Source: Actinomycetota bacterium (GTDB taxonomy: Bacteria > Actinomycetota > Acidimicrobiia > IMCC26256 > JAENVU01). Taken from it: 36,031 nt of DNA. The stretch covers positions 1 to 36,031 of the forward strand of contig VGBT01000025.1 in the NCBI GenBank assembly GCA_016870395.1. Reading direction: 5' to 3'. The position numbers were made by a program, and so were the translations under genes. The notes below the pieces were generated by a model. The model was not told where the DNA came from. It saw only the letters and a list, made by a program, of their open reading frames with translations, and made no database searches. Shown here in pieces: positions 1 to 7,361 of this stretch (position 1 is its first letter; each line of letters starts with the position of its first letter).

Positions 1-200
1 GCGCCGACTTCCCGGAAGCAGAGCTCGAAGGGCGGGCCGTCGACAATGACGCAGGGATCGGTTTCGGGTGTTCGTCCCAGCGAGGCGAGACGCGCGATCT
101 CGACCTCGTCGTATCCGCGGATCTCGGAGTCGTCGAGCGCGGCTGACCAGAACCGGGCCTGCGCGGCCGCGTGCCGACAGTCGATAACCAACTGCTTCAT
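1..200 (-). CDS. VOC-family (glyoxalase-like) protein, N-terminal part
   Basis: The gene starts at the ATG at 198-200 on the minus strand and runs off the left edge after 66 codons. It begins MKQLVIDCRHAAAQARFW and continues with YDEVEIARLASLGRTPETDP, which is the usual start of the small actinobacterial glyoxalase-like (Glyoxalase_6, VOC superfamily) proteins. These are single-domain, cytoplasmic, metal-dependent or binding proteins, and the substrate cannot be inferred from the N-terminus. The C-terminal half, with the second beta-alpha-beta-beta-beta motif, lies outside the window. The gene is on the far side of the att-like tRNA fragment at 481-529, so it is probably cargo of, or the last gene of, an integrated element. 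No clear Shine-Dalgarno sequence is visible. The family call rests on remembered family pattern only. Confidence 0.65.
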   Translation of the reverse strand, partial: MKQLVIDCRHAAAQARFWSAALDDSEIRGYDEVEIARLASLGRTPETDPCVIVDGPPFELCFREVG

Positions 201-357
201 CGTTGCCAGGGCGACATCATCCTCGGTCTTTCGGCGACGGACCAAATGCTGCGACGACCAGATCGTCTCGGTGCCTCGGCATACCCCCGAACCCCGGGGG
301 CAGCTCCGCACTGCTCGCTCGCTGTTGGTCAGGCTGCGTCGTAGGGCCTGCACTCAG

Positions 358-412
358 GCGTGACCCAAGCGTGACCTTACGGAGCATCATTCGGGGTCAC
401 GGACGGTCACGC
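358..412. repeat. Four GCGTGACC / GGTCACGC sites in inverted pairs
   Basis: GCGTGACC occurs at 358-365 and again at 369-376, 11 bp apart. Its reverse complement occurs at 395-402 (GGTCACGG, one mismatch) and at 405-412 (GGTCACGC), 10 bp apart. The arrangement is two direct copies facing two inverted copies, each pair spaced by about one helical turn. It ends 68 bp before the tRNA-Gly fragment. Sites of this form beside a tRNA core are typical of arm-type sites bound by tyrosine recombinases. A regulator operator is the other reading. Nothing else is recognisable between 201 and 480. Confidence 0.5.
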
Positions 413-480
413 GACGCCACACGACGCAAGCCCTGACCTGCTCGAATGCGCAGAACCGCAGGTGAGGCACGCGCCGTCCG

Positions 481-529
481 TGAGCCTTCCAAGCTGGTCA
501 TGCGGGTTCGATTCCCGTCACCCGCTCCA
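481..529 (+). other. 3' fragment of tRNA-Gly(TCC): attachment-site-like remnant
   Basis: From about 483 to 529 the sequence matches the 3' half of an actinobacterial tRNA-Gly. It has an anticodon loop with TCC at 488-490, a perfect 5-bp T-arm (502-506 with 514-518, loop 507-513), the acceptor strand CACCCGC at 519-525, discriminator T and an encoded CCA at 527-529. The 5' half does not fit: there is no D-arm with GG, and the outer anticodon stem is mismatched (482/496). A weak GCAGGTG at 458-464 could pair with the acceptor strand, but the space between is too short for a normal D-arm. The fragment is therefore either an att remnant left by integration into the 3' half of the tRNA gene, or a decayed tRNA. 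No function as a tRNA is expected. Confidence 0.65.
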
Positions 530-748
530 CTCAATCGCACCTGGTGAGCATGAAGTCGAGGTCGCCGGGCCCGGCAGACGTGCCGACATTCGCGCCACGA
601 TTCATCCGCGTGGCCCCGGCCTCCCAAGTGCTGACATCCGGGAGCGGAACCGATGCGCTCGGCCCGATCCCGGCCCGGGCCGTTTCTCCTGAATCCGACA
701 CGGCCCAACCCCCGAGACCCACCGGACCCCCCAGCACCGCCGAGATCC

Positions 749-1624
749 ATGGCAGACGACTCGGTCGGCACCGCGCCGCAACACGAGACCGCCAGCGCCG
801 GCGGCACCCACACGGAAGCGTTCCCCTGGTCGATCGTCGACGCCGCGCACCGCCGCACCGCGACGACTTCGGCGCCGAGTTCCTTGTCGAGGTCAGCCTC
901 AGCCCGGTGCGCAGCAACGGCGACCTCTTCGTGGTCGCGGTCGTCCGCGACGTCACGGAGCGGGTCGAGGCGGAGCGCCACCTGCACGAGAGCGAGCTCG
1001 CGCTCCAACAGGCGGAACGAGCCCTCGCCGTGGCCGGCGACCGGGAGCAAATCGCGCGCGACCTCCACGACACGGTGATCAAACGGGTCTTCGCGGCCGG
1101 GCTCAGCCTCCAGGGCGCAGCGGCCCGTGCCGACGACGCGACAAGGGCCAGGGTCGAAGCCGTCACCGCCGAGCTGACGGGACGATCCGCGACCTGCGCA
1201 CCGCGATCTTCTCGCTCCAGACCGTCGACCGGTCGCTCAGCGGGTTTCGAGGCCGGCTGCTCGACGTGGTGACCGAGCAGGGCCAGGCGCTCGGGTTCGA
1301 GCCGCGCCTGCAGTTCGAAGGCCCATCGAGGCGATCGACCCGTCCATCGCCGACCAGATGATCCCCGCGCTCCGCGAAGCACTCGCGAACATCGCTCGCC
1401 ATGCGCGTGCCCGCAACGCGCAGGCGTCGATCGAGGCGGCCGACGAGGTGACCCTCACCGGGATCGACGACGGTGTCGGCGCACCCGACGAGGTGATCGG
1501 TCGGCGTGGCACGAAGAACATGGACGAGCGCGCCGTGAGCCTCGGGGATACCCGCACGCTCGGCAACCTCGACTCGGGCTGTGCCCGGCTCGGGTGGCGC
1601 GTCCCCGCGTCACCGCGCGGCTGA
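749..1624 (+). pseudogene. Degraded sensor histidine kinase (PAS + HisKA_3 + HATPase)
   Basis: This is a two-component sensor kinase of the NarL/DevS type, broken by frameshifts. The ATG at 749 gives MADDSVGTAP. After a shift near 830-870, frame 1 encodes the end of a PAS domain (FLVEVSLSPVRSNGDLFVV, RDVTERVEAERHL) and the phospho-acceptor box RDLHDTVIKRVFAAGLSLQ. A second shift near 1176-1182 leads to TIRDLRTAIFSLQ, and a third near 1323-1324 leads to the ATPase part (ALREALANIARHA, GIDDGVGAP) and the TGA at 1622-1624. Each step fits the loss of one base. The front of the PAS domain is missing altogether, so this looks like real decay, although assembly errors cannot be excluded. The end overlaps the convergent MFS pseudogene by 15 bp. 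No recognisable gene lies between 530 and 748. Confidence 0.75.
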
Positions 1625-2865
1625 GCCAACCATCGCAGGTCGGGGCGACTCGGCTGCGAAGCGCGCGTGCTCTCGCAGCGGGTGCTCCTCGAGCCGGCGG
1701 GCGGCGACCAGTGACGCCAGCGCGAACGAGATCGCGACGAGGAACACCGCGGGAAGCGCGCTCGCGACGCTCGCCGCCGTGGCCCCGTGGTCCGGGAGCC
1801 CGGCGGCGAGGACGGCGCCGAACAGCCGCGTGCCGATCGTGCCGCTGAGCGAGGCGAGCAGCACCGCGCCGACCGTCATGAACACACCACCTGCGATCGG
1901 CCACGCGCGGTAGCGGCCGGTCGTCTCGACCCTGCGACCCGCGAGCAGGGTCGCGAGCGCGGTCGTCGTCATGAACGGGATCAGCAGCAGCCCCGAGACC
2001 GTGGGGCTCACCCCCGCCACCTCCTGGAGGAACACCGACAGGAGGAAGATCCTGCAGTAGAAGAGCAGCCCGCTCAAGAGGTTCAATGCGTCGGAGACGC
2101 GCACCACCGGGTTCGCGAAGAGGCACAAGGGCACGAACGGCTCCGGGGCCCGCCGCTCGCGCCGGACGAAGCCCAGGACCGGTGCGACCGCGGCACCGAC
2201 CAGTCCGACCACCTCGGGCGAGCGCGACGCGAGCGTCTTGCCGCCCTCGGTCACGACGACCACGAGGCTCGCCAGCGCGCCGGTGAGCAACGCCGAGCCA
2301 GGTAGTCGATCGCATGGGCCGCCCGCCGGTACGGCACCTGCAGGTTCACCCCGACCACGACCATGACCAACGCCGCGAGCGGAAAGTTCACGAAGAACGC
2401 CCAACGCCAGCTCAGGTGGTCGAAGAACAGGCCACCCAGCAGCTGACCGGCGATCCCGCCGACGGCGAAGACCACACCCTGTTAGCCCAGCCACCGGCCG
2501 AGCTGGCGCGGCGGCACGAGCTGACCCACGATCGCCATCGCGAGCGCGCCGAGCCCGCCCGCACCGACGCCCTGGAGCGCCCGGGCCACCACCAGCTGGC
2601 CGAGCGACTGCGACAGCCCGCACAGGGCGGATCCCAGCGCGAAGATCGCCACGGCAGCGAGGAACACACGCTTGCGGCCATGGAGGTCGCCGAGCTTCCC
2701 GTACAGCGGCATCGTGGAGATCTGCGCGAGCAGGTACGCGGTGACGACCCAGGTGATGCCGCTCACGCCACCCAGGTCGCGCACGATCGACGGCATCGCC
2801 GTGGCCACGATCGTGCCGTCGACGGTGGTCAGCAGCATCCCGAGCTGGAGACCCAGGAAGATCAC
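1610..2865 (-). pseudogene. Degraded DHA2-type MFS drug/solute exporter
   Basis: The N-terminal part (GTG at 2863-2865) encodes MIFLGLQLGMLLTTVDGTIV and LVVARALQGVGAGG, the first helix and motif C region of 14-TM EmrB/QacA-type exporters. An in-frame TAA at 2482-2484 interrupts W-L-G-stop-Q-G-V, where Tyr is expected. A one-base loss near 2299-2303 shifts the frame after HAIDYL. The reading continues through PVVRVSDALNLLSGLLFYC and VAGVSPTVSGLLLIP. About 70 residues appear to be missing between LLASLSGTIGT and RLFGAVLAAG, so several C-terminal helices are lost. The total of 419 codons is short for the family (usually about 480-550). A longer N-terminus from 2896 would need another frameshift. 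The combination of stop, shift and deletion marks it as non-functional. Confidence 0.8.
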
Positions 2866-2938
2866 GACGAGGCGACGGGGAGAGACGATGGGTCACGGTA
2901 CATTTCGCAACCGTGCCGGGCCCGTCGTGGACGACCGG

Positions 2939-2944
2939 TACACT
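2939..2944 (+). promoter_or_regulatory. -10 box ahead of tRNA-Arg/tRNA-His
   Basis: TACACT lies 19 bp before the mature 5' end of tRNA-Arg. The same hexamer stands ahead of tmRNA at 31936. No convincing -35 element is visible. tRNA-His begins 31 bp after tRNA-Arg, so both are probably transcribed together. Confidence 0.35.
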
Positions 2945-2963
2945 AACGGGGCCCGATGGGCGA

Positions 2964-3037
2964 GCGCCCGTAGCTCAGCTGGACAGAGCGGCTGCCTTCT
3001 AAGCAGCGGGTCGGGGGTTCGAGTCCCTCCGGGCGCG
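2964..3037 (+). tRNA. tRNA-Arg(TCT)
   Basis: This is a complete cloverleaf. The acceptor arm pairs GCGCCCG (2964-2970) with CGGGCGC (3030-3036), the D-arm reads TAGCTCAGCTGGACAGAGC, and the anticodon stem is 2991-2995/3003-3007 with anticodon TCT at 2998-3000. The T-arm is 3013-3017/3025-3029 with loop TTCGAGT, and the discriminator is G at 3037. CCA is not encoded. It reads AGA codons, which are rare at this base composition. Confidence 0.95.
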
Positions 3038-3068
3038 CGGGCACGGCTCGACGCCGTGGCCCTCCTTG

Positions 3069-3145
3069 GTGGCCGTAGCTCAGTTGGCTAGAGCGCCGGG
3101 TTGTGGTCCCGGAGGTCGGGGGTTCGAAACCCCTCGGTCACCCCA
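3069..3145 (+). tRNA. tRNA-His(GTG)
   Basis: This is a complete cloverleaf with GTGGCCG (3069-3075) pairing CGGTCAC (3135-3141), anticodon loop TTGTGGT with anticodon GTG, and T-loop TTCGAAA. The discriminator C (3142) and the preceding G at 3068 form the G-1:C73 pair that identifies tRNA-His. CCA is encoded at 3143-3145. Confidence 0.95.
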
Positions 3146-3151
3146 CGCGTC

Positions 3152-4075
3152 TCAGCTCCGGGCTGGGGCGCGCCCGGGCAACGCCGCCCGGAGGGCGTCC
3201 TCCACGGTCCGCTGTGCGAAGTCGTAGCCCGTCGCGACCAGCCTCGCCGGAAGCACGCGCTGTCCTTGCAGGAGCAGGTGCTCCACCAGCTCGGAACCGT
3301 AGAGGGCCCGCAACGCGACCACGGGTGTGGGCAGCACCGTCGGGCGATGCAGCACCCGACCCAACGCCTTGGTGACGTCGCGGTTCGTCACCGGCTCCGG
3401 GCCGGTCGCGTTCAGCGGGCCGTGCAGCCCTGGCGTCGCGATCGCGTGGAGGATCGCCCCGACCTCGTCGTCGAGGGCGACCCAGCTCATGTACTGGTCA
3501 CCGCGGCCGATCCGGCCGCCGAGACCCAGGCGGAACGGCAGGAGCATCCTCGCCAGCGCGCCGCCGTGGGCCGCGAGCACGATCCCGGTACGCAGGTGCA
3601 CGGTGCGGATCCCCGCCTCCTCGGCCGGCGCGGTAGCGGCCTCCCACTGCCGACACACGTCGGCCGCGAAGTCGGGCGCCGTCGGTGGTGGGCTCTCCTC
3701 CGTGCACTCCTCGCTCCCCCGCGCCCCGTACCAGCCGACGGCAGATCCCGACACCAGCACCCCGGGCGGCGCGGCCAGGCCTGCCAGAGCGCGCGCGAGG
3801 AGATCGGTGCCCCGGGTGCGGCTCTCGAGGATCAGGCGCTTTCGCTCGGGCGTCCAGCGCGCCTCGCCGATGCCGGCGCCGGCGAGGTGCACCACCGCGT
3901 CGCAACCCTCGAGGGCGGCAGCGTCGATCGAGCCGGCCTCGGGATCCCAACGGGCGGTGGCGGGGCTGCCGTCGTCGCCGCGCACGAGACACACGACCTC
4001 GTCGCCGCGACGCCCCAGCGCGGCGACGAGCGCCGTGCCCACCAGGCCGCTCGATCCGGTCACCGCGATGCGCAC
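3152..4075 (-). CDS. TIGR01777-family epimerase-like NAD-dependent oxidoreductase
   Basis: The protein has 307 aa and starts at the GTG at 4073-4075, preceded by GGGAGG six bases upstream. A longer reading from 4114 exists but has no ribosome-binding site. It begins VRIAVTGSSGLVGTALV, the GxxGxxG dinucleotide-binding loop of an extended/atypical SDR fold. VVHLAGAGIGEARWT and SGSAVGWYG are hallmarks of the YfcH/SDR39U1 group. The C-terminus (LLLQGQRVLPARL, then a short helix) is the DUF1731-like tail of that family. Members are soluble, and their substrate is generally unknown; a nucleotide-sugar or flavin-related role has been suggested for relatives but is not shown. The gene stands alone between tRNA-His (6 bp from its stop) and tRNA-Lys. 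Confidence 0.88.
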   Translation of the reverse strand: MRIAVTGSSGLVGTALVAALGRRGDEVVCLVRGDDGSPATARWDPEAGSIDAAALEGCDAVVHLAGAGIGEARWTPERKRLILESRTRGTDLLARALAGLAAPPGVLVSGSAVGWYGARGSEECTEESPPPTAPDFAADVCRQWEAATAPAEEAGIRTVHLRTGIVLAAHGGALARMLLPFRLGLGGRIGRGDQYMSWVALDDEVGAILHAIATPGLHGPLNATGPEPVTNRDVTKALGRVLHRPTVLPTPVVALRALYGSELVEHLLLQGQRVLPARLVATGYDFAQRTVEDALRAALPGRAPARS

Positions 4076-4154
4076 CTCGGACCTCCCGTCGACGGTCGCT
4101 CCACGGTAGGACAACGGTGGGAACCCGCCGGACTCGGTTCGCTAGTCTCTTCCC

Positions 4155-4228
4155 GCGCCGCTAGCTCAACTGGTTAGAGCAACAGACTCTTAATCTGTAG
4201 GTTCAGGGTTCGAGTCCCTGGCGGCGTA
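4155..4228 (+). tRNA. tRNA-Lys(CTT)
   Basis: The acceptor pairs GCGCCGC (4155-4161) with GCGGCGT (4221-4227) and includes a terminal G-T pair. The D-arm reads TAGCTCAACTGGTTAGAGC, the anticodon loop is CTCTTAA (anticodon CTT), the T-arm is 4204-4208/4216-4220, and the discriminator is A. CCA is not encoded. TAGTCT at 4143-4148 is a possible -10 box just upstream. Confidence 0.95.
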
Positions 4229-4312
4229 CTCAGCCAGCCAGCTGCGCTTCCCCCGCCCCTTCCCCCTCCGTCCGGCCGGCTCTTGGCCGCCAGTACGCGT
4301 GAGGGGTACGGA

Positions 4313-5223
4313 GTGCCACAAGAACCAGCAGTCAGAACCTTGTCCGAGCTCAACGCGCCCTGTTCGGGAGTGTTCCGGGCCGAGCACGCCACCGCACGCG
4401 GAGTGACGAGCAAGCAGCTCGCACGCCTCAGCGCCCAGGGCGTGGTCGAGCGGGTCCATCCGTCCACGTACCGGATGACCGCTGTCGCTCCATCCGGTAC
4501 GCAGCGGCTGCGCGCCGCACTGCTGTGGGCGGGGCGGCGGGCCGCGACGGCCGGTCGGTCAGCGACATCGCGATACCGCCTTGAAGGCGTGCACGCGAGA
4601 CAACCGGAGATCGTCCTTCCCGACGACGTGCGCAATCGGACGTCAGGGATCATCGTTTCGCACGCGGACCCAGCCTGCCAGATGTTTCGGACCGTCGGCG
4701 AACCCAGACCACGGGCATCGAGGCGACGCTGCTACGGCTCGCGCGCCTTCTCGACGAAGAATCCTTCGAGATCGCGTGCGAGGACGCCCGCCGACGCCAG
4801 CTCACCTCGCTACCAGCACTGCGCGCGTCCCTTGGGCGCTTCGGTTGGCTTGGCCGGCCGGGCGTGGCGAGGCTCCGCACATTGATCCGAGAGCTCGACG
4901 CGACCTGACCCTTGGATTCGACCCTCGAGGTCAAGACTCGGCGCCTGCTCGTCGCCCACGGACTGGCCGGCTTCACCCGTGAGCTCCCGCTCGACTGGAA
5001 CGGCCGAACCGACCGATACGACTTCGCCTTCGCGGGCCAGCGCACGATGCTCGAGACCAACGGATGCCGATGGCACCACGACCCCACCGATGACGAGCGC
5101 GACCAGGCCAAGCGGAGCGTGCCCGCGCGGCACGGCTTCCGGCTCGTCTTCGCCACCCGGGAGACGGTCACCCGCCGGCCCGGCGCCCTCATTGCGGAGC
5201 TGCGCGCCGCGCTCGCTGCGTAG
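4313..5223 (+). pseudogene. Broken AbiEi-type/DUF559 protein
   Basis: The GTG at 4313 with GAGGGG upstream starts an AbiEi-antitoxin-like N-terminus: GVFRAEHATARGVTSKQLARL is a winged-helix segment, followed by GVVERVHPSTYRM. Near 4660-4680 the frame slips by one lost base and continues TTGIEATLLRLARLLDEESF. A TGA at 4906-4908 interrupts the linker (ELDAT-stop-PLDSTLEVKTRRLL). After it comes an intact DUF559/VSR-like nuclease fold with RYDFAFAGQRTMLETNGCRW and a final alpha helix, to the TAG at 5221-5223. Such fusions are common in actinobacteria and are thought to be regulator or nuclease proteins of unclear role. The total of 911 bp equals a 304-codon gene minus one base. A truncated N-terminal product or a C-terminal product from the TTG at 4912 is possible but not supported by any ribosome-binding site. 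Confidence 0.78.
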
Positions 5224-5304
5224 CCGCGGCAAGCGTTCCAGGCTGAGGCCACCTCCGAATACCACGCTTCGTGAGATTTTGGGCGAACCATTTTGAAGTT
5301 TGAC

Positions 5305-5349
5305 CACTCCTCGTGACGATACCTCCTCTGATCCGATACGAGAGGAGTG
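5305..5349 (+). promoter_or_regulatory. Two alternative anti-Shine-Dalgarno segments before the glycosidase gene
   Basis: The ribosome-binding site at 5341-5349 (AGAGGAGTG) is complementary to two upstream stretches. CACTCCTC at 5305-5312 pairs perfectly with 5342-5349, and CTCCTCT at 5323-5329 pairs perfectly with 5341-5347 across an 11-nt loop. The two pairings exclude each other and both would hide the start site at 5354. A TTGACC at 5300-5305 could be a -35 box. If transcription starts only about 30 bases after it, neither helix would form, so the RNA switch is an inference. Confidence 0.35.
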
Positions 5350-5353
5350 CCCG

Positions 5354-6478
5354 ATGCGCGGTCGAAGGCGGAGTTTCCAAGCGGCGGTGCTCGGGACGCT
5401 CGCAGTCCTCGTGCTCGGGGCCTGCGGCGTGGCCGTCGCGCCCCCGGCCAGCCCCACCTTCGTGGGCTCGCTCGCCGGCCGCACCGGGGTCAACCCCGGC
5501 TCGGCGATCCTCTGGATGAACGACGCCGACCGCAACCGCGAGCTCGACCAGATCGCCGCGACCGGCGCAGGCTGGATCTCGGTCGACTTCGACTGGAACT
5601 CGATCCAGGCATGGAGTGCATCCGACTGGCGCTGGGACGTGGCGACCGACAAGCTCGTTCGGGGCGCGAAGGCACGCGGCCTCAAGGTGCTCGCCATGCT
5701 GGCCTACAGCCCGACCTGGGCCCGCCGGCCCGCGTGTGCGAACACGAGCCATTGCCTCCCCGCGAACCCCGATGACTTCGCCCGCTTCGCCGGTGCCGCG
5801 GCTGCGAGGTACGGCAGCAACAGCAACATCGCCGACCTGCGCGGCACGGTCGTCGCGTATCAGCTGTGGAACGAGCCGAACCACTACCCATTCGTGCAGC
5901 CGACGGTCGACGTAGCCGGCTACACCGCGATGCTCGTACGCGCCTACCCGGCGATCAAGGCCGCCGACCCGACGGCGACGGTGCTCACCGGAGCGACCTC
6001 GCCAGCCGGTGACGACCCGAGTGGTCGCGACATGGCACCGGCGACCTTCCTCGAAGGCATCTACGCACACGGTGGCGGGGGATCCTTCGACGCCGCGGCC
6101 CACCACCCCTACTCGTTCCCGTACAGCCCGCTCGTCGAGGCGCACTGGAACTCGTTCCAGCAGACCAAGACCATGTACGACGTGATGGTCCGCAACGGCG
6201 ACGGCGGGAAGAAGATCTGGGGTACCGAGTCCGGCGCACCAACCGGCACCGACCCCGGCCGGTCGGTCAGCGAGGAGACTCAAAGCCAGTTCGTCGCCGA
6301 CTACTTCCGAGGCTGGCACCACGACTACGCCGAGTTCAGCGGACCGCTGTTCTGGTTCCAGCTACGAGACAACGACACCAATCTCGCGTTCTACGAGGAC
6401 AACTTCGGACTCCTCCGGCGCGACTGGACGAAGAAGCTCGCCTACGACGAGTTCACCCGGCAGATCGCGAACACCTAG
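5354..6478 (+). CDS. Secreted lipoprotein glycoside hydrolase (GH39/GH5-like, PslG-type)
   Basis: The protein has 374 aa. The ATG at 5354 follows GAGAGGAG by six bases. Residues 1-23 form a signal peptide (basic MRGRRRS, then a hydrophobic stretch) ending in the lipobox V-L-G-A-C, so Cys24 is the likely lipid anchor. The mature part is a (beta/alpha)8 glycosidase: GWISVDFDWNSIQ on an early strand, YQLWNEPNHY with the acid/base Glu174, and KKIWGTESGAP with the likely nucleophile Glu292 near the end. This spacing of two Glu residues fits clan GH-A, and the overall pattern resembles cellulase-like and PslG-like exopolysaccharide hydrolases. It probably acts on an extracellular polysaccharide. 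The substrate is unknown. No polysaccharide synthesis genes lie nearby. Confidence 0.82.
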   Translation: MRGRRRSFQAAVLGTLAVLVLGACGVAVAPPASPTFVGSLAGRTGVNPGSAILWMNDADRNRELDQIAATGAGWISVDFDWNSIQAWSASDWRWDVATDKLVRGAKARGLKVLAMLAYSPTWARRPACANTSHCLPANPDDFARFAGAAAARYGSNSNIADLRGTVVAYQLWNEPNHYPFVQPTVDVAGYTAMLVRAYPAIKAADPTATVLTGATSPAGDDPSGRDMAPATFLEGIYAHGGGGSFDAAAHHPYSFPYSPLVEAHWNSFQQTKTMYDVMVRNGDGGKKIWGTESGAPTGTDPGRSVSEETQSQFVADYFRGWHHDYAEFSGPLFWFQLRDNDTNLAFYEDNFGLLRRDWTKKLAYDEFTRQIANT

Positions 6479-6490
6479 CCTCCGCGGGTC

Positions 6491-7264
6491 GTGGCCCCCG
6501 TCGACCCGCTCCAGTCGTTCCGTCTCGACGGCAAGGTCGCGATCGTGACCGGAGCGTCGTCCGGCCTCGGCGAGCGCTTCGCCCGCGTGCTCGATGCCGC
6601 CGGCGCGAACGTGGTGCTCACGGCCCGGCGCGCCGAGCGACTCGAGGCCCTCGCCCGTGACCTGCGCGACCCGCTCGCGGTCGCTTGCGACCTCACCGAC
6701 GACGCTCACCGCTCGGAGCTCGTGCCCAGGGTGGTCGAGCACTTCGGCCACGTCGACGTGCTCGTGAACAACGCCGGCTCCAGCGAGCCGATGCGCGCGC
6801 TCGACGAGCCGCTCGACCACTTCCGCGCCACGATCGAGACCAACCTCGTCGCGTCTTTCGCCGTGGCGCAGGACGTCGCCCGGGCGTTGGTCGACGCCGA
6901 CCGACCCGGCGTGATCGTGAACGTCGCGTCCATCTACGGGGTCACCGGTGTCGGTCGTGTCCCCGAGGCCGGCTACGCCGCGTCGAAGGGCGGGATCGTG
7001 AGCCTCACCCGCGAGCTCGCCGCGCAGTGGTCACGCAAGCGGATCCGGGTCAACGCCCTAGCTCCGGGGTACTTCCCCTCGGAGATGACCGCGGACCTCT
7101 TCGCCGACCCGCGCCTCGTCGACTGGGTGCAGGAGAAGACGCCGCTCTCCCGCGCCGGTGAGCCTCATGAGCTCGACGGCGCACTCCTGTTCCTCGCGAG
7201 CGACGCCAGCAGCTACGTGACGGGCCAGGTGCTCTGCGTGGACGGCGGCTGGACCGCCATCTAG
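6491..7264 (+). CDS. SDR-family NAD(P)-dependent dehydrogenase
   Basis: This is a classical short-chain dehydrogenase of 257 aa with a GTG start. The cofactor loop TGASSGLG is near residue 20, NNAG near residue 95, the catalytic Ser in VIVNVASIYG, the Tyr and Lys in YAASKGG, and the C-terminal ASSYVTGQVLCVDGGW is the standard end of FabG-like members. The exact substrate (3-oxoacyl, steroid or sugar) is not readable. It starts 12 bp after the glycosidase stop, probably in the same transcript, and has only a weak ribosome-binding site. The convergent thiolase and DUF35 pair next door suggests a lipid or acyl-CoA substrate, as an inference from context. Confidence 0.9.
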   Translation: MAPVDPLQSFRLDGKVAIVTGASSGLGERFARVLDAAGANVVLTARRAERLEALARDLRDPLAVACDLTDDAHRSELVPRVVEHFGHVDVLVNNAGSSEPMRALDEPLDHFRATIETNLVASFAVAQDVARALVDADRPGVIVNVASIYGVTGVGRVPEAGYAASKGGIVSLTRELAAQWSRKRIRVNALAPGYFPSEMTADLFADPRLVDWVQEKTPLSRAGEPHELDGALLFLASDASSYVTGQVLCVDGGWTAI

Positions 7265-7270
7265 CCCGCT

Positions 7271-7358
7271 CTTGCGACTCCGTCGCAGGCCGCTCGGGCC
7301 CCGGCTCGGGCGGCGCACGATACGTGCGCCGCTGATCCTCGCCTTCGGCTGAGGCGAG
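7271..7358. terminator. Three hairpins between convergent genes
   Basis: Three inverted repeats lie in the 97-bp gap between the SDR and thiolase stops. They are 7271-7289 (8-bp stem with one wobble, 3-nt loop), 7310-7332 (GCGGCGCACG with its complement, a 10-bp stem and 3-nt loop) and 7338-7358 (CTCGCCT/AGGCGAG, 7-nt loop). None has a T tract. They probably serve as bidirectional terminators for both genes. Confidence 0.6.
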
Positions 7359-7361
7359 ACC

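Noticed and set aside
458-529. A complete functional tRNA-Gly(TCC)
   Set aside because: GCAGGTG at 458-464 could act as the acceptor strand, but the stretch to the anticodon stem is too short for a normal D-arm, lacks the GG pair, and leaves mismatches in the acceptor and anticodon stems.
4174-4653. Minus-strand open frames across tRNA-Lys
   Set aside because: They cross a clear tRNA gene and the start of the AbiEi-like gene, and have no recognisable sequence. The piece GTRTLNLQIK-like is the reverse of the tRNA.
749-5223. Alternative genetic code or programmed frameshifting as the reason for interrupted genes
   Set aside because: Both TAA and TGA occur as internal stops, the frameshifts have no common slippery sequence, and TGA and TAG act as normal stops in intact core genes such as rdgB, cysM and smpB.
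4313-5223. Functional type IV (AbiE) toxin-antitoxin or phage-defence system
   Set aside because: No AbiEii nucleotidyltransferase gene is adjacent, the gene is broken twice, and DUF559 fusions of this kind are common single genes in actinobacteria.
7310-7332. Operator palindrome for a regulator
   Set aside because: It lies between two convergent stop codons with further hairpins beside it, so termination is the simpler reading.
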